Assembly (NCBI RefSeq): GCF_004323735.1
Contig: NZ_CP036455.1
Span: 1,669,101-1,733,100, forward strand
Origin: Streptomonospora litoralis
GTDB taxonomy: Bacteria; Actinomycetota; Actinomycetes; Streptosporangiales; Streptosporangiaceae
Length of the DNA stretch: 64,000 nucleotides
Direction of reading: 5' to 3'
Below the pieces are notes generated by a model. That model searched no databases. It worked only from the letters and a program-made list of their open reading frames with translations, and had not been told where the DNA came from. This document shows positions 35,676 through 44,301 of this stretch, in pieces. Position numbers and translations under genes: made by a program. Position 1 is the stretch's first letter. Each line of letters begins with the position of its first letter.

Positions 35676-36443
35676 GTGTCCGAGTCGTCGCCGGGAGGTT
35701 CGCCCGAGGAGCACTCTGCAGGCTCCCCCATCCTCCAACCGTCCTTCGCGGGTGCCGACGCAGACTCCGCCGGGTCGGGCGGTGTCTTCGCGCGGTACAA
35801 GGTCCCGGTGATCGCCGGTGCAGTCGTGGCGGGAGTCGCCGCGGCGCTCATCCTGCCGGTGTGGCTCGCGCCGGAGCCGCCGTACACGGATGTCGGGGAC
35901 TGTGCGGAGCTGTTCGGCGACGGGTTCGTCGGCGGTCTGCCTTTCGAGGGCGTTCGTATGGAGGAGGGCGAGTTCGCCCCCGGTCATTCGGGTTCGCCGC
36001 TGACGGAGGATCCCGACGCGGTCCGCAAGTGCATCGACACCGGGGCCGGTCGGCTCTCTGTCACGTTCACGTGGTTCGGACCGGAGGTGGCCATAGGAGC
36101 ACAGGAGCTGGTCGGCCTGGTTCGCGGGTTCGAGCGCGGTCGTGTAGCCGATGGCCCCTTCTCGACATTCGGTACGGCGGAGCTGGAAGACCTGGACGTC
36201 GGCGACGGCGGCTTCGTCGCTCTGTACAGCCCTCCCGAGCACCGGGAGTCGGACTACCGGGAGTGGATTCCCACCGATGACGGCAAGAGCCACGCCACGG
36301 CGGTGTTCAGTACCCGCAATGTGGTCGTCGAGGCGACGGTCTACGGCAAGCGGACCGATACGTTCGATTCGCCCAAGTTGACGGCGCGAAGTATGGCCGA
36401 CGACGTGTTGGAGCGGCTCGCGGAGGTCGGCGAGGTGGGGTGA
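35676..36443 (+). CDS. Hypothetical membrane-anchored protein
   Basis: About 255 residues with no recognised family. A Ser/Pro/Gly-rich cytoplasmic tail (about 50 residues) is followed by one transmembrane helix (VPVIAGAVVAGVAAALILPVWL) and an extracytoplasmic domain of about 180 residues. The domain has two cysteines (GDCAELFGDGF and RKCIDTG) that may pair. It contains TFTWFGPEVAIGAQELV and TAVFSTRNVVVEATVYGK, and resembles small DUF3558-like or sensor-type extracytoplasmic domains only in general layout. GTG 35676 has GAGG seven bases upstream; ATG 35670 is too close to it. The preceding 269 bp show no gene. Confidence 0.7.
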   Translation: MSESSPGGSPEEHSAGSPILQPSFAGADADSAGSGGVFARYKVPVIAGAVVAGVAAALILPVWLAPEPPYTDVGDCAELFGDGFVGGLPFEGVRMEEGEFAPGHSGSPLTEDPDAVRKCIDTGAGRLSVTFTWFGPEVAIGAQELVGLVRGFERGRVADGPFSTFGTAELEDLDVGDGGFVALYSPPEHRESDYREWIPTDDGKSHATAVFSTRNVVVEATVYGKRTDTFDSPKLTARSMADDVLERLAEVGEVG

Positions 36444-36482
36444 ACCGCCGTTGCGCCCGGCGTGCGTGGCGCGCTCCGGCCG

Positions 36483-37001
36483 TCAGCTGGGGTTGATCAG
36501 CTGGTAGAGGATGTGCTCCTGCCATTCGCCGGCGATGCGCAGGTACTGCGGTGCCCGGCCGTAGGCGGCGAAGCCGTTGCGCAGCAGAACGCGCTGCGAG
36601 GCGGTGTTGTGCGGCAGCGTCTCGGCCTGGAGGCGGTGGAGGCCGAGGCCGGTGAAGGCGGTCTGCACGGTTTCGGCGACGGCTTTGGTGGCGAGGCCGC
36701 GGCCGTTGTGGGCTTCGCCGACCCAGTAGCCGATGCTCGCGGATTGGAAGGCGCCGCGGACGATGCCGTTGACGGTGATGCGTCCGGCGATGTGCTGGGC
36801 GTCGTCCAGGATGACCAGCGGGAGCGTTCGGCCTTCGGCGTGTTCCCGCAGGGCGCGCTCGATGAGCCCGTGCTGGACGGCGTCGGTGAAGTATCGCTCT
36901 TCGCGAGCGGGTTCCCAGGGGGCGAGGAACGCGCGGTTCTGCCGCAGCCGCTCCGCCAGTTCGGGGGCGTCGCCGGCGGTCATGAGCCGTGTGACGGGCA
37001 T
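36483..37001 (-). CDS. RimJ/RimL-type GNAT acetyltransferase
   Basis: 172 residues. RimJ-like features: RQNRAFLAPWEPAREERYF at the N-terminus, IGYWVGEAHNGRGLATKAVA carrying the acetyl-CoA loop, and LHRLQAETLPHNTASQRVLLRNGF near the C-terminus. Members acetylate N-termini of ribosomal proteins or antibiotics and peptides; the substrate here is unknown. ATG 37001 (MPVTRLMTAG) is chosen with AAAGGA upstream; the longer frame is a composition artefact. Confidence 0.85.
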   Translation of the reverse strand: MPVTRLMTAGDAPELAERLRQNRAFLAPWEPAREERYFTDAVQHGLIERALREHAEGRTLPLVILDDAQHIAGRITVNGIVRGAFQSASIGYWVGEAHNGRGLATKAVAETVQTAFTGLGLHRLQAETLPHNTASQRVLLRNGFAAYGRAPQYLRIAGEWQEHILYQLINPS

Positions 37002-37048
37002 CGGGGTGGTCCTTTCACCGGCGGTGGTCGGGGGCGAGCACCGGGAAC

Positions 37049-37156
37049 TTACGCGGCGATGATGGCCGCAAGCGCCGCGATGCAGAGGACCGCGCCCGCG
37101 GCGGCTGACCGCCTTTCCCCAGTGCCGACCGCGGCCACCGGCACGAGTATGTTCAT
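37049..37156 (-). CDS. Possible small hydrophobic protein (35 aa)
   Basis: A frame too short for a usual ORF cutoff reads MNILVPVAAVGTGERR, then one hydrophobic stretch SAAAGAVLCIAALAAIIAA, then stop. GGGAG lies four bases before the ATG. The codons are GC-rich at third positions. It is divergently unrelated to its neighbours and there is no homologue I can name. Could be a single-span membrane peptide or chance. Confidence 0.3.
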   Translation of the reverse strand: MNILVPVAAVGTGERRSAAAGAVLCIAALAAIIAA

Positions 37157-37616
37157 CGGGCTCCCGGCGGTCGTCTTCTCCGGGCTGCCTACTCGTGTGC
37201 CCCGCGGCTCCGCCGAGGGCTGTGGCGGGGCCGCGGGGCGGGTACCGCGTTATCCCAGCCGTCGCGTGAAGGGGGATGGTGGGCGACACGCGACAGCGTC
37301 GGTGACGTTACGGACGGGGAGGGTCGGCCACAAGTGGCGGTGGCGTCCGCTGTGCGCCGGGGGTGGGGTCGGGGTTGACAGCGTTTTCCGGTCGAGCGGG
37401 TCGGCGTCGGCGCGGTGCCGGTGGGCTGGCCGGGGGAGACGTGGGATCGTCCTTTCGGTGGGTTTGGTTCGTGGAGCGGAGGTCAGTGGACCGGGTTTCG
37501 CCTTGGCCGGATCGCCGTGTGTGCAACGCCTGCCGGGTGGCCGGTTGCGGCCAGGTGCGGTCCCGTTGCGGCGCCCTCCGCCCGCCTCGGCCGGGGGCGC
37601 CGCCGTGGCCGGCGTT
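37157..37616. other. Intergenic region, no gene seen
   Basis: 460 bp of very GC-rich sequence with frames open on both strands by composition only. GC-rich inverted segments flank 37200-37235. Only short fragments (GCCTGCCGGGTGGCCGG) recall the dispersed repeats, too little to call a copy. Confidence 0.5.
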
Positions 37617-39806
37617 TCAGCCGTGCCGCGCCTGCTGGTCCGTCTGTTCGCCGGCCGTCTCGCCGCGTTCCTCCAGGGAAGGTAGCGGCTCGGCGACCAG
37701 GTCGCCGTCGTAGTCCGCGTCCGTGCCGGTGTCGGCATCGGACTCGTCGGCTTGCGGGGCCGCCGACTGCTCGTCGGAGGGTTCGGGTCGCTCTTCGGGC
37801 TGCGCCGGGGTGTACTCGGTGGCGAGTTCGATCGGCGGCACATCGGGCGGGTCGAATCCGAAGACCTGGCCGTAGAACGCGAGCTCCGCCTCCAGCGCGC
37901 GCTGCTGGTTCTCAGCGACGCGCAGGCCGTGCCCTTCGCCCTCGAACTCCACCAGGGCGTGGCGGATGCCGCGCTCGGCGAGGCTCGCCGCCAGCGCGTG
38001 GGCCTGGCCCGGTGGGACGACGGGGTCGTCGGTGCCCTGCAGGATCAGTACGGGGGCCGAGAGTTCGTCGGCGCGGTTGATGGGCGAGCGTTCGCGGTAG
38101 GTGGCGGCGTAGCCCGGCAGGGGGCCGACGAGCCCGTCGAGGAACCGCGACTCGAAGTCGTGGGTTTCGGCGGCGAGCCGCAGCAGGTCGGTGACGCCCC
38201 AGGAGGAGGTGCCGCAGGCGAAGGTGTCGCCGCACAGCGCCAGCAGGGTGGTGAGCCCGCCGGCGCTGCCGCCGCGGACGGCCAGCCGCTCGGGGTCGGC
38301 CGCGCCTTCGTCGACGAGGGCGTTCGCGGCCGCGGTGGCGTCCTCGACGTCGACGACGCCCCATTGCCCGTGCAGCCGCTCGCGGTAGGTGCGGCCGAAG
38401 CCGATGGAGCCGCCGTAGTTGACGTCGACGATGCCGATGCCGCGGCTGGTGAAGTACGCCTTGGCCAGGTCGAGTGAGCTGAGGGCCTTGGCGACCGGCC
38501 CGCCGTGGACCCACACTGCATAAGGGGCGGGCCCGTGCCCTTCGGCGTCGGGGTTGGCGGGCGGGTAGACGGTGGCGTGGACGGTGCCGCCGTAGCGGCC
38601 GCTGAAGGTGGTGGTGCGGGGGGTGGGCAGGTAGTCGGCCGGGGGCGGGTCCGCACGTGAGCGCCGCAGGACGTCGACGGCGCCGGTGTCGGGGTTGAGC
38701 CGGACGAGGCTCTGCGGGGTGCGGGTGCCGGCGGCGAGGCCGACGACGCTGTCGCCGTCGCTGGCGAGCGTCTGCCAGCTTTCCAGCCCGGTGTCCAGGG
38801 GCGCGAATTCGGCGGTCGAGGGGTCGCAGACGCCGGGAGTGAGGTCGGCGTGGCCGTGGAGGGCGACGAGGCGGCCGTCGTCGAGTCGGACGTAGGGGCG
38901 CAGGCCCAGGGAGAAGCCGTGGGTGAACTCCTCCTCGGCGGGATACAGCGCGATGGCCGGGCCGGTGAGCCCGATCTCGTAGAGGTTCCACCAGCCCGAC
39001 CAGTCGGACAGGAACACGACGGTGTGCTCGTCGCGCCAGAGTGGGGAGAGCACCGACTCGGTGACGCCGCCTTTGAGCGTGTAGGCGCCGGTGACGGTGT
39101 CGCCCTCCAGGGCGCCCACCCGCAGTTCGGTGCCGTCCCAGGGCATGCGGGGATGGTTCCAGGAGACCCAGGCCAGGTGGTTGCCGTCGGGTGCGGGCAC
39201 GGGGGAGGCGTAGAAGTCGGCTCCGCTGACCAGTTCGGTGACGGCGGCGGGGTCGCTTGCGGCGCGGCCGGACAGCGGCAGTGTCACGATGGAGCGGACG
39301 GGGCGCGCCTCCTGCTCGTCTCCGCCGTCCTCTGCGGCGGCGGGGTGGCGTTCCTGTACGCAGATGACGCGTTCGCCGTCGGGGCTGAGGGCGAGGTCGG
39401 CGTAGCGCAGCCCGCCGGGCGCCTCGGGCTGCGGGCTGAGGGGGACGGGGGCGGGGGCGTCCTTCTCCAGCAGGTAGAGCCGCTGGTCGCCGCGGTTGGC
39501 GAAGACGATGCCGTAGCGGGCGGCGGCCTTGTCGTCGCGGCGCGGTACGGGCAGGTAGGAGCGTCCGCCGTACTCGTGGACGCGTGTGCGCACGTCCCAG
39601 GTGGCGCCGAGCAGCTCGGTGAGCGTGCCTTCGGCGTCGCGGTGCATGACGGTGGTTCGTCCGCCCTCGTCGGGGCGCGACTCCTCCCACCAGATCTCCT
39701 CGCCCACGACGCTGGGGAAGCCCAGCCGCCGTTCTCCTCGGGCGACGTCGCTCGCAGCGATCGGCGATGGCCAGGCGCCGTAAGGGGCCGTCACGCGGTC
39801 GGTCAT
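37617..39806 (-). CDS. S9-family prolyl oligopeptidase-type peptidase
   Basis: 729 residues, no signal peptide. The N-terminal part is a beta-propeller of WD-like repeats (about 20-400), followed by an alpha/beta-hydrolase domain. The catalytic serine is in RGGSAGGLTTLL (G-x-S-x-G), the aspartate in LQGTDDPVVPPGQ, and the histidine in FEGEGHGLR. After the catalytic domain comes a 70-residue acidic, Pro/Glu/Asp-rich tail (..PDVPPIELATEYTPAQPEERP..) not needed for the fold. Such enzymes trim short peptides (dipeptidyl or acylaminoacyl type). ATG 39806 (MTDRVTAPYG) is chosen. Divergent from the TAXI-TRAP operon. Confidence 0.9.
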   Translation of the reverse strand: MTDRVTAPYGAWPSPIAASDVARGERRLGFPSVVGEEIWWEESRPDEGGRTTVMHRDAEGTLTELLGATWDVRTRVHEYGGRSYLPVPRRDDKAAARYGIVFANRGDQRLYLLEKDAPAPVPLSPQPEAPGGLRYADLALSPDGERVICVQERHPAAAEDGGDEQEARPVRSIVTLPLSGRAASDPAAVTELVSGADFYASPVPAPDGNHLAWVSWNHPRMPWDGTELRVGALEGDTVTGAYTLKGGVTESVLSPLWRDEHTVVFLSDWSGWWNLYEIGLTGPAIALYPAEEEFTHGFSLGLRPYVRLDDGRLVALHGHADLTPGVCDPSTAEFAPLDTGLESWQTLASDGDSVVGLAAGTRTPQSLVRLNPDTGAVDVLRRSRADPPPADYLPTPRTTTFSGRYGGTVHATVYPPANPDAEGHGPAPYAVWVHGGPVAKALSSLDLAKAYFTSRGIGIVDVNYGGSIGFGRTYRERLHGQWGVVDVEDATAAANALVDEGAADPERLAVRGGSAGGLTTLLALCGDTFACGTSSWGVTDLLRLAAETHDFESRFLDGLVGPLPGYAATYRERSPINRADELSAPVLILQGTDDPVVPPGQAHALAASLAERGIRHALVEFEGEGHGLRVAENQQRALEAELAFYGQVFGFDPPDVPPIELATEYTPAQPEERPEPSDEQSAAPQADESDADTGTDADYDGDLVAEPLPSLEERGETAGEQTDQQARHG

Positions 39807-40102
39807 GTGGAAACTTTGCACTCTGTGGGCTCTGGGAATGACATGTCGACCTTAGTGGTATAAGCGCGCCCATGCAGTAGAACCGGGAGGACATGCGCGC
39901 GCCGCGTCGCGCGGGGGTGCGGATCCGGCTACCGGGGCCGCTCATTCGTTTTCCAGTTGTAATCCGCAGGGCGCGACGGTGTGTCACGGTGCTGTCTATA
40001 GTCCAGCCAATGTTCAAGGCCGGTAACCACGCTAGGCACTTCAGGGGCTGGCGCCGGTGCTACAGCACCGCCGCAGCCCACTCTTCGAGGAGGACTCGCG
40101 CA

Positions 40103-41095
40103 ATGAGGACGGGACTCACGACCGGGCGACTTGCGGGCTTGACCGCGGCTACCGCCGCAGGGGTCATCGCGCTCGCGGGCTGCGGCGTCGGCGACGCCGG
40201 CGCGGGCGGCGAACTGACCATGGCCACCGGTAGCACGGGCGGTACGTACTACCCCCTCGGCAGCGAGATCGCTCAGATCTGGTCGGACAACATCGAGGGC
40301 GTCAACGTCGGCACCCAGTCCAGCGGAGCCTCCGTGGAGAACATGCGCCTGCTCGACCAGGGCGAGAACGAGCTGGTCATGGCGATCAACGGGGTGGCGG
40401 CCAACGCGGTCGACGGCGCGGCCGACTTCTCCGAGGAGCCGCTGTCCAACCCGGGCGACGTGCGCATGCTGGGCAACGTCTACCCCGAGGTGCTGCAGGT
40501 CGTGGCGACCGCGGACTCCGGCATCGAGACCATCGCGGACCTGGAGGGCAAGCGGGTGGACATCGGTCCGCCCGGTAGCGGCACGGCTGTGGCCGCCGAG
40601 CAGATCATCAAGTCCTACGGCATGAGCATGGACGACATCGAGGTGTTCAACAGCACCTTCGAGGACGCCGCCACCAAGCTCAGCGACGGCCAGACCGACG
40701 CCGCTTTCGCGATCCTGGCGCTGCCGGCGGGCAGCATCGAGCAGGTCGCCACGACCAGCGACGTCCAGCTGGTCGACATCACCGGCGACGGCCTGGACCA
40801 GCTCACCACCGACAACCCCAGCTACAGCCCGCTGACGATCGAGGCCGGCACCTACAACGGCCAGGAGGAGGCCGCTGAGACCGTCACCAACTGGGCGACG
40901 CTCTACTCCACGGCCGACCTCGGCGAGGACACGGCGTACAACCTGGTCAAGGAGATGTACGAGCGTGCCGGGGAGATCGGACACGACGTCGGCGAGCAGA
41001 TCGAGCTCGACACCGCGACGCAGGGCCGGGGGCCCATCGAGCTCCACCCCGGGGCGCAGCGCTACTACGAGGAAGAGGGCGTCCTCGGCGGATAG
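40103..41095 (+). CDS. TAXI-family TRAP transporter solute-binding lipoprotein
   Basis: 330 residues. Lipoprotein signal MRTGLTTGRLAGLTAATAAG.. with LAGC lipobox. TAXI fold: LTMATGSTGGTYYPLGSEIAQ, AAVQSSGASVENM-like NVGTQSSGASVENMRLL, GKRVDIGPPGSGTAVAAEQI, AAFAILALPAGSIEQV. It delivers a small organic acid such as a dicarboxylate or glutamate to the permease (ligand inferred only). CGAGGAGGA precedes the ATG. A TATAGT -10 candidate lies at 39997-40002 in the 296-bp divergent region. First gene of a three-gene importer operon. Confidence 0.9.
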   Translation: MRTGLTTGRLAGLTAATAAGVIALAGCGVGDAGAGGELTMATGSTGGTYYPLGSEIAQIWSDNIEGVNVGTQSSGASVENMRLLDQGENELVMAINGVAANAVDGAADFSEEPLSNPGDVRMLGNVYPEVLQVVATADSGIETIADLEGKRVDIGPPGSGTAVAAEQIIKSYGMSMDDIEVFNSTFEDAATKLSDGQTDAAFAILALPAGSIEQVATTSDVQLVDITGDGLDQLTTDNPSYSPLTIEAGTYNGQEEAAETVTNWATLYSTADLGEDTAYNLVKEMYERAGEIGHDVGEQIELDTATQGRGPIELHPGAQRYYEEEGVLGG

Positions 41096-41147
41096 GGGCG
41101 CCGCAGGGCCGCCCGAGCGGCTTTCCGAGGCGGCGGCGCGCGGGCCG

Positions 41148-41675
41148 GTGCTCGCGCGCCGCCGCGCGCTGCGTGCGGCCGGGGGCGCGCTGGCCGGGGT
41201 GCTGGTCGGCGGGCTCGCGGCAGGCTCGGGGGCTGCGGGTCGGCGCCTGCGGTTTGTGGTCACCGATGTCGAACGGGGCCGCGTGGTGCTGTCCGCACCC
41301 GTGGCGGTGGGCGACCACCTGACGCTGCGCTATACCCATTCGGTGAGCAAGCGGCCGGTGGAGGAGGAGTTCGCCGTCGCGGCGCCGGGTCGGCTGGCGA
41401 TGGACGAGATGCGCTTCGACACGTTCGGGGCGAATCTGCCGGTGGGGCCGGAGCGGATCGGTTCGACAACGACCACGTTCCTGCGTGAGGAGGACGGCTA
41501 CCGGGTGCTGCACCACGGGCGGGTGCTGGGCGAGGTGCAGTTGATGGTCAACAGTTCCCGCTCCGGGCAGGTGCTGACGCTGCCGGGGGGCCGGCGGGTG
41601 CGGTTGCTGGATGTCGCCGAGTACGGCACGCGGCTGGAGTGGAGCGTCGAGGGCGGGCCGCGGAGCCTGCCCTGA
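41148..41675 (+). CDS. DUF1850 protein of the TAXI-TRAP operon
   Basis: About 175 residues. A basic start and a hydrophobic segment (RRRALRAAGGALAGVLVGGLAAG) suggest a signal or anchor. The rest matches DUF1850: LTLRYTHSVSKRPVEEEF, MDEMRFDTFGANLPVG, and GRVLGEVQLMVNSS. DUF1850 genes are typically wedged between TAXI binding protein and fused permease genes, as here (52 and 59 bp gaps). Function unknown, perhaps assembly or substrate handoff. The start is uncertain; GTG 41148 is the best match to the domain. Confidence 0.7.
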   Translation: MLARRRALRAAGGALAGVLVGGLAAGSGAAGRRLRFVVTDVERGRVVLSAPVAVGDHLTLRYTHSVSKRPVEEEFAVAAPGRLAMDEMRFDTFGANLPVGPERIGSTTTTFLREEDGYRVLHHGRVLGEVQLMVNSSRSGQVLTLPGGRRVRLLDVAEYGTRLEWSVEGGPRSLP

Positions 41676-41734
41676 CGGGGGGCGGTGCGGCCCGAAGCGG
41701 TCGGCCGCCCGACGGATCAAGAAGGGGATGGGCG

Positions 41735-44026
41735 ATGACGAGCGACTCGCGGTCGGCGGCGCCGCCGGGTGAGGGCGCCGACTTCAGCGATATCGACGCG
41801 CAGAAGGAGGTCGCCGAACTCGAACAGCACAACGTTACCGCGCAGACCGCCGGGACACGGCGGGACATGCGGCCGCTGTGGCGGTGGACGGTTTTCGGCA
41901 TCGGGCTGGTGCTGAGCCTGTTCCACCTCTACACCGGGTATTTCGGCACGTTCCCGGGCCTGCAGCAGCGGGCGTTCCACTTGGCGCTGGGGTTGGGCAT
42001 GGTGTTCCTGCTCTACCCGCACACTCCGCAGGAGACGCGTCGCCAGCAGTGGTACGGCTGGGCGCTGACGGCCGGCGGGCTGGGGATCGTGGTGTACACG
42101 ATCGTCGAGGGCATCGCCGACTGGTATGTGCTAACCCCGGCGGTGGCGATCCTGGCGCTGGTGCAGGCGGCGCGCTATGTGCCGCTGCGGCCGCTGGGCG
42201 TTCCCGCGGCCGACGCGGTGCTGGCGGTGCTGGGCTTGGGCTCGGGGCTGTACCTGTTCGTGTTCTACGAGGACATCGTGCGCACGCAGGGCATTATCGA
42301 TCCCGGTCACGTGGCGGTGGGCACGGTCGGCATCCTGCTGGTGCTGGTGGCGGCCCAGCGGACGCTGGGCGCGGCGCTGGTGGTGCTGTCGGGGCTGATG
42401 GTGGCCTACGCGTTCTTCGGGCCGATCCTGCCGGGTTTCCTGTACCACCCGGGTTTCACGATCGACCGCATCGTCACCGAGTTGTTCCTGGGCACCGAGG
42501 GCGTGTTCGGCACCCCGCTGGGCATCTCCTCGACGTTCATCTTCCTGTTTTTGATCTTCGCGGCGATGCTGACGCGCACGGGCATGGAGCGGTTCTTCAC
42601 CGATCTGGCGCTGGGTTTGACCGGCGGCGCGACGGGCGGCACGGCCAAGGTCGGGATCGTCACGAGCGCGTTCTCGGGGACGATCACGGGGAGCTCGGTG
42701 GCCAACACCGTCAGCAACGGTGCGTTCACGATCCCGATGATGAAGCGGTCGGGTTATCCGGCGAACTACGCGGGCGCGGTCGAGGCGGCGTCGTCGACGG
42801 GCGGGCAGATCGCACCGCCGATCATGGGTGCGGCCGCCTTCATCATGATCGAGTTCACCGGCATCCCCTACCTGCAGATTCTGCAGGCGGCGATCATCCC
42901 GGCGGTGCTGTTCTTCGTGGCGCAGTTCGTGGTGGTGCACTACGACGCCAAGAAGATGGGCATCCGCGGTATGCCGCGCAGTGTGCTGCCGAACGTGCGG
43001 CTGCTGATGGCCACCCGCGGCTACTTGCTGGTGCCCATCGTCGGGTTGTTCGCGCTGCTGTCGATGGGCTATTCGCCGATCTTCTCGGCGATGGGCGCGA
43101 TCGGGCTGACTGTGGGAGTCAACCTGCTGACCCAGCTGGTCATGTTCGCGCTGCGGCGCTGGCGCGGCATGGAGGACCGGTTGACGCCGTGGAGTCTGGT
43201 CGACGGGCTGGTCGACGCGGCGCGGGTGGCGCTGCCGATCATCGTGGCCTGCGCCGCGGCGGGCATGATCGCCGGCGTCATCACGCTGACGGGGCTGGGC
43301 AACAAGCTCAGCGACGGTCTGGTGGGCGTGGCGCAGAACGCGCTGGCGCCGGCGCTGCAGGCGGTCACCTTCGGCTTGCTGGACCCCTCGACGGGGCTGC
43401 TGGTGTGCACGCTGGTGCTGACGATGCTGGCGTGCCTGATCCTGGGCATCGGGGTGCCCACCACGGCCAACTACGTCATCACCGCGACCCTGGCGGCCCC
43501 GGCGATCATGGCGATCCTGGAGCCGGGCGTGGACGAGAACACCGTCGCGGTGCTGCTGATGGCGCACATGTTCGTGTACTACTTCGGTGTGATGGCCGAC
43601 ATCACCCCGCCGGTGTGCCTGGCGGCGTACGCCGCATCGGGTATCTCCGGCGGCAGCCCGATCATGACGGGTGTGCACTCGGTGCGCATTGCGGTGTCGG
43701 GGTTCCTGGTGCCTTACATGTTCGTGTTCTCCCCGGAGTTGCTGCTGCAGGACGTCACGTGGCTGACGGGCGCCTGGGTGGTGGCGACGTCGCTGGTGGG
43801 CGTGTGGCTGGTGGGTATCGCGGTGGTCGGCTATGTGCAGCGGGGTCTGCACTGGTCGCTGCGTCTGCTGTTGGGCGTCGCCGGGCTGGCGATGCTGCAT
43901 TCGGGCTGGGCGAGCGATCTGGTCGGCCTGCTGGTCGCGGCGGCGGTGCTGGGTGTGCAGTACTGGGCGGCGCGCAACGGCGGCGGCCGGGACGAGCTGA
44001 GCCCCGGAGCCGCGGCGGCGCCCTAG
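41735..44026 (+). CDS. TRAP transporter fused permease (DctQM type, TAXI)
   Basis: 763 residues with roughly 18 transmembrane helices. The N-terminal part (about residues 50-200) replaces the small DctQ subunit, and the remainder is the large DctM subunit. DctM hallmarks are SGTITGSSVANTVSNGAFTI, EAASSTGGQIAPPIMGAAAF and GIGVPTTANYVITATLAAP. It uses an ion gradient to drive uptake of the substrate bound by the TAXI protein. ATG 41735 with GAAGGGG upstream. Followed by a strong hairpin. Confidence 0.93.
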   Translation: MTSDSRSAAPPGEGADFSDIDAQKEVAELEQHNVTAQTAGTRRDMRPLWRWTVFGIGLVLSLFHLYTGYFGTFPGLQQRAFHLALGLGMVFLLYPHTPQETRRQQWYGWALTAGGLGIVVYTIVEGIADWYVLTPAVAILALVQAARYVPLRPLGVPAADAVLAVLGLGSGLYLFVFYEDIVRTQGIIDPGHVAVGTVGILLVLVAAQRTLGAALVVLSGLMVAYAFFGPILPGFLYHPGFTIDRIVTELFLGTEGVFGTPLGISSTFIFLFLIFAAMLTRTGMERFFTDLALGLTGGATGGTAKVGIVTSAFSGTITGSSVANTVSNGAFTIPMMKRSGYPANYAGAVEAASSTGGQIAPPIMGAAAFIMIEFTGIPYLQILQAAIIPAVLFFVAQFVVVHYDAKKMGIRGMPRSVLPNVRLLMATRGYLLVPIVGLFALLSMGYSPIFSAMGAIGLTVGVNLLTQLVMFALRRWRGMEDRLTPWSLVDGLVDAARVALPIIVACAAAGMIAGVITLTGLGNKLSDGLVGVAQNALAPALQAVTFGLLDPSTGLLVCTLVLTMLACLILGIGVPTTANYVITATLAAPAIMAILEPGVDENTVAVLLMAHMFVYYFGVMADITPPVCLAAYAASGISGGSPIMTGVHSVRIAVSGFLVPYMFVFSPELLLQDVTWLTGAWVVATSLVGVWLVGIAVVGYVQRGLHWSLRLLLGVAGLAMLHSGWASDLVGLLVAAAVLGVQYWAARNGGGRDELSPGAAAAP

Positions 44027-44050
44027 GCGGTCGAGGGGTCGCCGCCTGTC

Positions 44051-44089
44051 GTTCGCCGGGGCGGGCGGCGGCCGCCCGCCCCGGCGAAC
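44051..44089 (+). terminator. Terminator of the TAXI-TRAP operon
   Basis: Eighteen-base perfect arms (44051-44068 and 44072-44089) around a three-base loop, 24 bp after the permease stop. Confidence 0.75.
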
Positions 44090-44289
44090 GCGGTGGAGGC
44101 CGGCGGGTCGCGGCGCGGTTGCGCGGCCGCGCCGAAAGGTCGTGTTCTGCGGCACCGTGCGGATCGCCCCGGGGCCTACGACGGGTCCCACCGGAGTCCG
44201 CGCCGGTCGCGCAGGGGGTGGGGCATTCGCCCGGCCGCGGCCGTCCACAGGGACGGGCGGGCGGGACGCCGCAAGGTGGGCACAGGGAC

Positions 44290-44295
44290 TAGCCT
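44290..44295 (+). promoter_or_regulatory. -10 hexamer TAGCCT of a leaderless miaB promoter
   Basis: TAGCCT ends six bases before GTG 44302. There is no Shine-Dalgarno. Confidence 0.45.
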
Positions 44296-44301
44296 GGGGG
44301 C

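Noticed and set aside
37250-37620. A further copy of the dispersed repeat in the gap before the S9 peptidase gene
   Set aside because: Only short fragments resemble the core and none extends beyond about 17 bases.
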